Below, piece after piece: positions 11,601-19,874 of a stretch of DNA of 24,537 nucleotides. The DNA lies in the NCBI GenBank assembly GCA_034698045.1, contig JAQGAU010000723.1:1-24537 (forward strand), given 5' to 3'. This stretch comes from Paramacrobiotus richtersi (taxonomy: Eukaryota; Tardigrada; Eutardigrada; Parachela; Macrobiotidae). The notes under the pieces were generated by a model that was given only the letters and a program-made list of their open reading frames with translations, was not told the DNA's origin and did no database searches. Position 1 is the stretch's first letter. Every line of letters starts with the position of its first letter. The translations under genes were made by a program, and so were the position numbers.

Positions 11601-14600
11601 TATACCGTGAAGAAAATACATTTTTATGTAATATCAAGCTGAACATTTATGAAAGGCTCCCGGAGCAACGGAAAGAATCATCTCTAAATAACATAATGGC
11701 ATCGGGGGAAAAAAATTAAATGCTGTGATTTTATGGCACGTTTCTGTAATTAGCTGTGTGACGCAATGACCTTTTCGGCGTTGACGCCTCTTGGACATGA
11801 CTGCCTGCCTAGTCCCTAAGCTCCATAAGAGCGGTGTACAAAAGGGTAACATCCTGATATGATCCTCTTTGGCGTAACGACCGCTGGAAACAGATGGTCC
11901 AAACAGATTACAGAAATGTCACTGCAGGCCGCCGTTTCCTACGTACCGTATATATACAGTCAACAATGCAATTGTTCTCTTAATTACTATCGAGCGGTAT
12001 CGGCTGATCACCCGCGGAAGAAATGTCACAAAGCACAGTCGGATTCTGGCATTTGGACTTAGCGTTGGGTGATTCCCACCATAAACAATACTCTCTCAAC
12101 GTATGTACGGATGCGTGTAGAAGGTGCTTTATCCCTTCAAGCAACTGTTTGGAAATGGATTTTTCCATCTCCTCAGAAGCAATTACTAATAAGGTACGCA
12201 AGGATATGAAACTGATCTGCCAACCGGCAGGGGGCGGCGCTGGCGTTCCTGGGTTTTAGCCATCGGCGATTTTAGTTATTTTTGAGGTGAACCCTTCTTA
12301 TACGTTACTGTATTTCGCGTGAACCCAACGTTAGATCCTGTCACCGCTATCTCATTCGAATTCAGCGCATTTTTCTGACAATTTCATAAGTAAAAGAAAA
12401 TCTAACTTTTAGTTAGCACCCATTATCCATTATTATCTAGATAGATTAATCGGACGCAGAATACGCGAGAACAACGGAAACTTCCGATCGATAGATTTCT
12501 TCGTCACCGGATAAGCACAGAAATACAGCGAAGAAACAACATTTGTGTTTTTCTTTTGCCAGTCGCCCAGAAACAGTGTTGACACAATAACATTCCAAAA
12601 ATCAAATAAAAAAATTTGTCCCAATTTGCACGCGAAGGAACAGTGTCCAAAATCAACTAAAATCACCGCGCATAATTTCCATACTTAAACGCTGAAACAA
12701 AAAGCAAGTAGATCTGCTTTCTCCTGTACGTAGAAACAACCGTCTACCGATTTCCCTATACAAAATAACTGCAGCCTCATTTGTGTTGTAGGTACCGTTC
12801 TTTCATCAAAAGAAATGGAAGATGTTTTTTTGTTTTTTAATCTCTAAGTATGTGCTGCTGGATATGTGACGCGAAGATCCGTACAGCCGAAAACGAAATG
12901 AAAAACATCTAAGAAAGGTCAAGTGACCAGAATTTTTGGCAAACGTTAACCCAACAGCATTGTAATTGGCTCCAAATTACAGCGCCGCTGTTGATCCAGA
13001 CGTCATTCGAACTGACAATTTATATTATCGTTATATTTATGTTCCAGACAACAATAGCGTCGGCGAATGGAAGTTAAACGAGACACGGCCCGTAATGATC
13101 TGCCAGAGACCGTGATCTACTTTTTATGAAAGGGATCACCGCAGCTTGTTTATCTGCGGTGGCATATAATTAAACGCGAATCTTTTGCGGCAGCATCCTT
13201 ACCGCATAATAATCAGCTACCCACAAGAAATAGCCGGCAGCGACATTTGATACAGACAAATCAACGCATCAGCGCGGTAATTGGGAACGCCGTGCATATC
13301 CGGAATATTTTCTCTCTCTCTCTCTCTACCAGCTGGACCGCTAGAGCGCTTACCTGAGACTTCCGGCGTTGATGCCGAGAAAATTGAGAAAGATGAAGAT
13401 GGCACAGCCCACCTGCAGCACATTTGCGATATTGTCTAATATAGTCTTTGATAACTCGGTAGCAAGGACAGCGTTCCGATACTCAAGATGTAATAACGTA
13501 CAAAGTTGTGAAATTTGTAAAAATAACGATAAAAATAACTTTTTCTTGGTCAGAATCGTAATCATATTTTTATTTTAAAATTAACAGCAGAAAGTTATTT
13601 GTAATTATTTAAATCAAGAAACCATATTAATAAAAAAGTATTAAAAAACTCATATCAAGAAACATCTTATACAAGATCTACAATTTCAAAAACATCTGGC
13701 CGTCTTTCCTTAAATAAGAAATGTATTTTTCTGCTGGAAGGACGTAAAATGGTGCAAAATGAAATGAAACAGGTTTATTACGCCAAAGTAATAACGTAGC
13801 AGTGAATTCTAAATTGTACAAGTTATCTTAAGCATTTAACAGCGCATATACCTGTCCGAGAAGCCAGCGCTTGCCGAGATGATGGAATACGATGGCTTCG
13901 GGAATGGCCGTGCAGATCACCAGCAGGTCAGCCACCGCCAACGATACCTGTAACCAACGCAACACGTATAAGACGGAGACCGTTTTCTTTCATGCGGCGT
14001 GATAAGTACTTATTATTATTATTATAACACTGCAGTAGCCAAACCGTTTCGACTTTAGTGGCTATTGGAAATTCTTGGATTCTCTTAATTTTATAATTTT
14101 TGGGCTGATTTTTGAGTTAGGAATTTAGATAACATCTTACAGAATGACATTGTGTTGTACACACAAGAACACCGGAAACATCGAGGCTTGTGATCTGGGA
14201 ATAAAAAGCACCCCTTGTGCATAATTAATAGGCCCTAATGCACATGCATACATCAGAGTTCAGCGTGAATGGCATTTTTGGCAGTTGTACGCCGGATTGT
14301 TAGGCCGTTAGGAGGCGCATCTGTTTAATTGATTATACACCACTAATACACCTCATTTACGCGGCAAATCGAGATATTAAAACAGTGGTGCTCAGCGTTT
14401 ACGTGACCATGTCATTGACACGAAGAGAGCGAACCCTCACCAGCTGAAGGGAAACCATTGCAATGCACTAGAGTGTAAATTGCTCGAGTACTGTTTTCAA
14501 TTTACCACTATTACGCGGATGATTTTGCTGCTGTATGGATGCATTAGCAAAAGGTCACTATATACCGTAAAAATGTTTTATGACTCGATTCCCACTGTGG

Positions 14601-16501
14601 GTACTTGCATCTGAATTCTGAACATCAAGCAAATAAAATTATAAAGTTCAAAAAATCCAAAAATTTTCAATAGCCAGTCAGCAAGACTTTGTCCTATTGT
14701 AAGTCTCCATCATATAAGGGTTTGGCTACTGTAGTGCGATAATAATAATATAAAAACTTGGTGTAAAAGTGCTGTTTTATTGTTGAAAGAGATCGGTAGA
14801 AGGTTGTTTTTAAAAACTGGGGAAAGCCGATCAACTTGTTTTTTGTTTCAACGTTGAAGTGGTGAAATCATGCGCGGGAATGCCCATTTGATTACGAGCA
14901 TGGTTCCATGTCGTGCTGATTGGGCTAAGTTTTTCATTTGATTTGACTGTTTTGTGTGGAATTACTACGGCATCCGGGTTGACCAATAAACTTATTAATA
15001 TAGTATAACAATTCATTGTATATCAGATGCTGTGATTAATATAGAAAAGGTACGAGTTCAGTACAACAAAAAACCATTGAACTGTTAAAACATTAATTCA
15101 AAATGATTAATAATCGCTGATGCCCTGGGATCATGCCTGCATCATAATCTGAGGAGATCTCCAGTGGGATCATGTCGGTATACCGACAATATACAGCGCA
15201 GTTGATGGAGATAATCTGGATTACATCACTCACTGCCGGTCCTCGACAGTAGACATGGAAAACGACTAATCCTGGATGTTCCGAATTTATACCTTACATT
15301 ATGGTTCATTAATTACATTGCCCCTTTGGCGGTCGATGAACGTCAACCTTCCCAAGAATTTGGACATTTTAGAGAGAAGATTCTGCAGCCCGATGTTTTT
15401 GGCCTTCCAGTGTGTGTTTGTAAGGCTCAATGGATGTACCTACTTTATTAGGCAGTGGCCCAGAAACATTGTTGACACGATAAAAATTCCAAAAATCAAA
15501 TTCAAAATTTGTTCCAGTTAGCACGCGAAGGAAGAGTAGCCAAAATCAAACTAACATTACCGCGCATTATTTCCATGCTTAAGCGCTGAAACAAAAAACA
15601 AGTTGATCTGATTTCTCCTGTCCGTAAAATGTACATACTAGTGTTTTCCGTAATTCGTACCGTACTTCTTGTTATTTGGGTGATCGGAAAGGGTGTGATG
15701 TTTCGAACGGCTACGTGGGACGTTAAGGCCATTAAACTACCGTTTTGTATACATTATTATTACGTATACCGGAATACGTTAATCAGGTGAGTATAATACG
15801 TAGTACACCTGGAATACAGGTATTATTTAGTAACCCCTGCTGAATAGCCAAGCACAGCATGCAGCAAGCAAAACGATCACTATGCAGTGATAGAAAATCT
15901 ATCGTGCAGCAAGAAAAGGGGGGATTATCATGTATATTCGAAAATAAACCCATTTATACGTTGTATCCCCTGGAGAAATTACCCTCCCTACCACAGTGTC
16001 TGGAAAGACAAAAAAAAACTGCAGAACGTCAGGCTAGCCGGGTTTCTATGCCTGATTGAATTTGACAATCTTATCATCGGCATGTCGTGTGTGGGTGCAA
16101 GATGCAGCTGAAAGGAACACTATTCCCCCATGGGCATCGGTACACTGGAAGGACGGGCTCCTTACCAAACTGACGCAGTTCATATTTACAATTACACATG
16201 CACTGACCAGGTAGGCGTAGGTCGGCGTCTGCAGCACCCGCGAGCGGCTGACCACGGCGATGAGGACGATATTCCCGGCGACGCCCAGGACGAAGATCAG
16301 AACGTGTAACGTGGTGGCCAGGGTCCGGTAGGTCAGGGAGAACTGCTCCACGTTTGCGCCCTCCATCGGGCCGCGATCCCGGCTATCCGGCGGTTCAGTG
16401 TAGTTACGCGTTAATTGGCCGCTGGTGTTCAGGACAGTCGATTCCGGCCATCCGCTGACCATCCCCACGATAACACACACCAAGAGTGTGATGCTCTGCA
16501 T
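8614..16501 (-). CDS. TRHR-like: TRH-receptor-like class A GPCR, receptor 2 (complete, six exons, 604 aa)
   Basis: Peptide GPCR of the plasma membrane, likely G-protein coupled. Minus-strand exons are 16501-16208, 13947-13852, 13412-13354, 11435-10820, 9636-9408 and 9134-8614 (stop included). All introns are GT-AG and phases match (0,0,2,0,1). A hydrophobic N-terminus (1-17) looks like a cleavable signal peptide. NxS/T sites lie at N25 and N33. TM1 is 61-84, TM2 99-119 (LAVADL) and TM3 has C133, FLGIN 141-145 and ERY 157-159. TM4 has W185, ECL2 C213, TM5 P237, TM6 SWLPFR 370-375 and TM7 NSAINPFVY 404-412. A helix-8 cysteine lies at 428. Closest family is TRHR (LLWMPYRTLVVVNSF and YLNSAINP align to SWLPFRGLLVYNSF and YVNSAINP). 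ICL3 is long (about 247-355, Gly/Ser rich) and the basic Ser-rich tail runs 432-604. Relative to vertebrate TRHR the pocket residues Y106, Y282 and R306 become F, F and K, while N110 is kept. The exact ligand is unknown. Confidence 0.9.
9135..9407 (-). other. Receptor 2 intron 5
   Basis: Phase 1 intron of 273 nt between helix 8 and the C-terminal tail, donor ACA|GTACGT and acceptor TTTTGCAG; the split codon is ATG. It holds two AAAGGTCA sites (9244-9251 on the minus strand and 9349-9356 on the plus strand). Confidence 0.8.
9637..10819 (-). other. Receptor 2 intron 4
   Basis: Phase 0 intron of 1,183 nt just before TM6, donor CACACAG|GTAGAT and acceptor ATTGTAG. It holds AAAGGTCA sites at 9770-9777, 9902-9909 (minus) and 10599-10606. 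A tRNA-promoter-like TAGCGTAGCGG string lies near 9935 without a B box. I see no exon-like coding segment; the 10267-10470 ORF is unsupported. Confidence 0.75.
12561..12752 (+). repeat. Coding-repeat relic, copy B
   Basis: Closely similar to copy A at 15454-15627 (shared GCCCAGAAACA, GTTGACAC, ATTCCAAAAATCAAAT, GCACGCGAAGGAA). Its 3' flank also matches copy D (AACAACC, then TCTACCGAT). The reading frame (QFAREGTVSKIN) is broken by a TAA where the other copies continue, so this copy is dead. It lies inside receptor 2 intron 3 in antisense. Confidence 0.65.
13311..13327. repeat. TC dinucleotide microsatellite
   Basis: About 8.5 perfect TC units, located 27 nt inside receptor 2 intron 3 next to its donor site. 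In the sense (minus) orientation this is a GA run. Confidence 0.85.
13413..13851 (-). other. Receptor 2 extra intron (absent from receptor 1)
   Basis: Phase 0 intron of 439 nt between TM2 and TM3, donor GACAG|GTATAT and acceptor CTGCAG|GTGGGC. In receptor 1 the homologous codons (GGCCAG then ATCGGC) are contiguous. The flanking exons add up to 155 nt in both genes, so the boundary is exact. The intron is AT-rich with no coding signal. The 13369-13578 ORF on the other strand is a shadow. Confidence 0.85.
14788..14990 (-). repeat. Coding-repeat relic, copy D
   Basis: Reverse-oriented copy. On the minus strand it reads KQSNQMKNLAQSARHG, then AFPRMISPLQR and TGA, followed by the shared flank with AACAAAAAACAAGTTGATC and GGCTTTCCCCAGT. 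The C-terminal frame remains open over the part alignable to copies A and C, although the nucleotide sequence has diverged. It overlaps a 61-codon ORF in another frame (14831-15016), which I treat as a shadow. Confidence 0.6.
15173..15188. repeat. 16-bp perfect palindrome
   Basis: TGTCGGTATACCGACA equals its own reverse complement. It could be a dimeric protein binding site or chance; it lies in receptor 2 intron 1. Confidence 0.6.
15454..15627 (+). repeat. Coding-repeat relic, copy A
   Basis: The best-preserved partner of copy B. It reads NQIQNLFQLAREGRVAKIK, then LPRIISMLKR and TGA, followed by AACAAAAAACAAGTTGATC. A second open frame immediately upstream (15276-15521, ending near IPKIKFKICSS) overlaps the start of the conserved frame, so a frameshift near 15510 may separate two pieces of one original coding sequence. 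Confidence 0.6.
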
Positions 16502-16732
16502 GACGCGTTACACTGCCGTCACTTTGATCCGCTTCGATCTTGATGAATATACAAGTCCTTGGCTGATATCAGATTGTTTACTCCATTTCAACAGTTGCAG
16601 GGTTTTGCATTCATGAAGGGTTTCACTACGCGGAATCTGGTAGGATGTCCATGACCTATGATTATCTCCGGGAACATCCGAACGGGGAATCTCAAAATTA
16701 ACTAGAAAGCCGGTTGCTGCTGCACGCTATAC

Positions 16733-16749
16733 ATCCCGGCGCGAAAATG
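16733..16749 (-). promoter_or_regulatory. E2F-like motif upstream of receptor 2
   Basis: Seventeen bases (ATCCCGGCGCGAAAATG) identical to 1313-1329 in receptor 1. The 13-bp core recurs inverted at 2918-2930 upstream of receptor 1. The reverse complement contains TTTTCGCGCC, matching the E2F consensus TTTSSCGC. This copy is 232 bp upstream of the receptor 2 start codon. Confidence 0.35.
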
Positions 16750-17973
16750 AACGGCTGCAAAAGAATCGGATATCCAGCAGAAACACAGCCTCATCCAGAA
16801 GCTGGATCGGACGGTACTGCGAATCTACAACCGACTGCGCTAGCTAGTAGTGTTGTATGTTGTTGTATACAGTACGTGTATAATACACGTATACGCCATG
16901 TACACCGTGTCCCGCGTTCTTTCCAGCTAAAGGGGCAGCGCTATACTCAGGTGGATGATCCTTAGTCGCGTGTGCCGGAAGCCGCTCTCTCGAGATCCCG
17001 CTGGTTCCATTCTGTACTTGTACCCGGCCGCTCATTGTCACATACGTACATGTACAGTATGCATTCGACGTAGGACAGTGCATGTTGTTTCCCACCTAGA
17101 AAGCTCCGTCAGTCCTGCACCCAAGGTACTCCACACGCGTCCGTTCCCCTGTTTGTGCGTCCTACGACAATACACTTCAGCTGATTACCTTCTTTAGCAC
17201 ACTTTCATAATCATCATCACCACAGGCGAAAGATGTGGGCAAGCGTATTCTCAGTACATTAATCGCTACCACTATAGATAATAATATTAATATAGAGGAG
17301 TAGTACCCATGCATGCCAAAGCGCAGTTTACGTTTATATGCTTATAAATAATTATAATTATACATGTATAGCCTAATAGTTAATAATAATTATACATGCA
17401 TACAAGTATAATTATAATCAATTATAATTATATTATACATATATATGCTCATACACATACGTGTACCCATACGAACAGTCAATCACGGATAAATCGGTTG
17501 GTATTAATTACAAATTTCAATTAAGGTAATCTAATACACACGAGTACGTACCGGATGTTTATGGGGTTATCGTGTCATAGAAATTAATATTATTAATGCT
17601 GTTCATTTATTCATTATTAGTCTACTGTACGTTATGGCACAGTGCGTGTGGATATGTACTTAATACAATTAGTGTGCAATTTAATATGAATGTTACATAA
17701 TATGCCGATGAAGACCTGGACGTGTCAGCCGTTTGTGCCGACGTTTCTAATAGATTAGCATGTCAATTAGCTGGCTATCAAATAATATCCCGTGGCTGTT
17801 TATTTGGGATTTCTTCGAAAGGGATCCCAATGGATCGGTATCACGAATCCGCAAAGAATCTACTTATTAGTCGCTTTAATAATCTCGAATTATGCTTATA
17901 TATATTTGTTTATAATTTAACGGCGACCACCTGGCAATGTACAGCAAATCAATATTCATCAATATCAGTTCCA

Positions 17974-18381
17974 ATAAAAAACTTTTCCCAAATAAAAAGT
18001 TCTTTGAATATTATTTTCAAATAAAAATAAATTAAAAAACATTAATTAATTTTTTTTTAAAAAAGATAAGGGTAGATTATACAATATTGAAAACGGGTTG
18101 ATGGAAGAATCAAGGATTACCTAAAATATACCAACAACAAATCAAAATAAATATATTAAGCATGTGAAAAAATAAGATAAACATGAATTTATAAATAAAT
18201 AAGAAAATTTTCCCTAATAAAACATACTTTGAATATTATATTCAAATAAAAATAAATAATAAAAATGGTATTATATTTGTTTTTCATTTATAATTAGAAA
18301 GATAAGAATACACAAGTAAAAACTGATTGATGTGAGTAACAATAATTACCGGAAATATACCAACAACAAATTAAAATAAAT
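17974..18381. repeat. Imperfect tandem duplication, period about 225-229 bp
   Basis: CTTTGAATATTA, then TTCAAATAAAAATAAAT, starts at 18002 and again at 18227. CCAACAACAA starts at 18131 and again at 18360. Between them GATAAG and TGATTGATG-like stretches also correspond. The two units are diverged by substitutions and small indels. Confidence 0.7.
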
Positions 18382-18418
18382 TAGTTCACAGCGCGAACAG
18401 AATATTCCAATTAATTAA

Positions 18419-18862
18419 CACCGCAAGCAGCATGGGATCCAGACGCTATTGATCCAGGAAGTGCAGCTGGATATACCCGCGGTTGATTACAGTATGCGCC
18501 AGCCGTTTCCGCTGACGAATGATGGAATTATTCTGTCGGTGGTCATGTCGCATGTACAGCGATTACAGGCTCCCGGAGATTAGGAACAAGGGCCCATTAC
18601 GGGAGCAATTGTCCGCATTAAATGCTCCTTTATCCCAGCCCGACTGTCACCATCCAGACCGGCGTCTGGCATGTTAATTTCCTCATCCATTACATTAGTC
18701 GCGCGACCCTGGTTGGCGATTACGTATGCGGATGTGCGGCTGACAGGGTATCGTATCTGACGTGTGAAGTGCATAATAACCGGTTTCTCTAGGAAACCAG
18801 GAAAGTTCGACCACAAGCGCATGACCTTTGTTATGGCGCATTTTAACCCTAATTTAGCTTGA
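18419..18862 (+). pseudogene. Possible broken hotdog-fold acyl-CoA thioesterase (ACOT13/PaaI-like)
   Basis: Three plus-strand open segments in successive frames form a GC-richer island. Segment 18419-18583 reads QEVQLDIPAVDY, then LTNDGIILSVV. Segment 18622-18792 reads VNFLIHYISRATLVGDYV, then YLTCEVHN. Segment 18791-18862 reads KPGKFDHKRMTFVMAHF. The order resembles the hotdog pattern of ACOT13 (VDMNITYMSPAKLGEDIV, then VDLTN, then GKLIAQGRHTKHL), ending near the expected C-terminus. The HGG-type helix motif is not visible. Two frame breaks and the lack of clean splice sites argue for a pseudogene, though introns are not excluded. The similarity is from memory of the family, without alignment. 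A CAAAGGTCA site lies inside the last segment by chance or otherwise. Confidence 0.35.
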
Positions 18863-19344
18863 CATGTTGCCGCTGGGCCGGGGGGCGGCGATTATGAGTA
18901 CCAGGCCATGCTCTAGTCTGTCTAGCAAACTCTTCGTATGACATAACAGGCAAATAAAGCAGTTATGTGCAATTCTAGAATTGGCAGATCTGCCTGTTCC
19001 CTGTTGTTTTCCCATATTACACATATATTGATCATGTGGTATGAACCGTCAACGAAATGAAACAAAAGCAGAAAAGCGATGGTGTGGTTATTTCCGGGAC
19101 AGCACGATCGTCTGTTCGAATGCCAGTTACGTGATCAATGGAAGACTGCTCCAGTAGCGCCCAGGGCGCGACTGGCGTAATGTTTGTGACAAGATACGTA
19201 TCACTCTTATCGTGGTGATCCACAGCCGGCTAGCAAATCACTTTAAGGGAACGCGCTCGAATAGCTTGGAATGTCCAATAAAAAAATGCCCCTTTTTTCA
19301 ATCACGCGCCCATGTATTCTTTTCTGATATTTACTTTTTAACAT

Positions 19345-19725
19345 ATTTCTTTTAATTATTTCAATATTTCCTGTTACTTAACATTATTATTGAATATTTG
19401 TTATTTTCCATACTAATATTTTTTATTAGTTACATTTTTTTAAATAAACTGTTAATTTCCATAGCAGTATTTTAAGAATATTAGTAATAGGTATATGTTT
19501 TCAATAACTATTATCAGATTTTTAGAATATTTCTTTTCAATATCTTTCTTTACTTTTTTCAATATTTCCTGTTACTTAACATTATTAATAAATATTTACT
19601 ATTTTCCAAACTAATATTTTTATTAGTTATATATAATATATTTAAATATATTGTTAATTTCCTAAGTAATAGTTTAAGAATATTTGTTACAAGTATATAT
19701 TTCAACTACTATTAAATTTTATTTC
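19345..19725. repeat. Imperfect tandem duplication, period 198 bp
   Basis: TCAATATTTCCTGTTACTTA starts at 19361 and again at 19559. Each is followed by ACATTATTA, TATTTTCCA, ACTAATATTTTT and TTAAGAATATT in the same order. It is AT-rich and non-coding, downstream of the TAF10 3' end. Confidence 0.8.
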
Positions 19726-19786
19726 CGATCTTCATAATTTATCAGAATTTTTACATCTATTCTCCGCCGAATCCGTTTAATGAGTA

Positions 19787-19792
19787 TTTATT
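19787..19792 (-). terminator. TAF10 poly(A) signal
   Basis: AATAAA on the minus strand, 83 nt beyond the TAF10 stop codon (TAA at 19875-19877), a typical spacing for the 3' UTR of a compact gene. AT-rich surroundings make chance matches possible. Confidence 0.45.
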
Positions 19793-19874
19793 CGTTAATT
19801 TTTATCCACAATTACAAAAGCTTCACAACATAAACAGCGCTAAACAAACACCAACATTCCCCCGGTTCTCCATG

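Larger units (their letters stand above)
11436..13353 (-). other. Receptor 2 intron 3
   Basis: Phase 2 intron of 1,918 nt splitting a Ser codon in TM3, donor CTCAG|GTAAGC and acceptor CTTGCAG, orthologous in position to the 263-1382 intron of receptor 1. It contains coding-repeat copy B (12561-12752), a TC microsatellite (13311-13327) next to the donor, and AAAGGTCA sites at 11767-11774 (minus) and 12914-12921. The latter is part of an inverted GGTCA-AG-TGACC element. Confidence 0.75.
13948..16207 (-). other. Receptor 2 intron 1
   Basis: Phase 0 intron of 2,260 nt between TM1 and TM2, donor CTG|GTCAGT (a C at +3, otherwise good) and acceptor GGTTACAG. It carries coding-repeat copies D (minus) and A (plus), an AAAGGTCA site at 14550-14557, a TTA microsatellite (14011-14026) and a 16-bp perfect palindrome (15173-15188). 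The remainder has nothing I can identify. Confidence 0.75.
4540..18839. promoter_or_regulatory. Cluster of twelve AAAGGTCA (NBRE-type) octamers
   Basis: Exact AAAGGTCA occurs on the plus strand at 4540, 4645, 4972, 9349, 9770, 10599, 12914 and 14550. It occurs on the minus strand (TGACCTTT) at 9244, 9902, 11767 and 18832. About 0.75 is expected for an octamer on both strands of a window this long with equal base use. Six of the twelve extend to AAAGGTCAC. The octamer is the known monomer site of NR4A receptors (Nur77, insect DHR38) and is close to other nuclear receptor half-sites. The sites surround and fill receptor 2. Binding is inferred. Confidence 0.4.
16502..19874. other. Intergenic region between receptor 2 and TAF10
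   Basis: 3.4 kb between the receptor 2 start and the TAF10 stop. The first 700 bp is of mixed composition and includes a 19-bp palindrome (16873-16891). From about 17220 the DNA becomes strongly AT-rich, with runs of ATTATA type at 17340-17450. A tandem duplication (about 17974-18381) precedes a GC-richer island (18419-18862, possible thioesterase pseudogene). A second tandem duplication follows (about 19345-19725), then the TAF10 poly(A) signal. No other gene is supported. Confidence 0.6.

Noticed and set aside
16873..16891. 19-bp palindrome TACGTGTAT-A-ATACACGTA
   Set aside because: Sits in TA/CA alternating sequence where such palindromes arise easily; not listed as a site.
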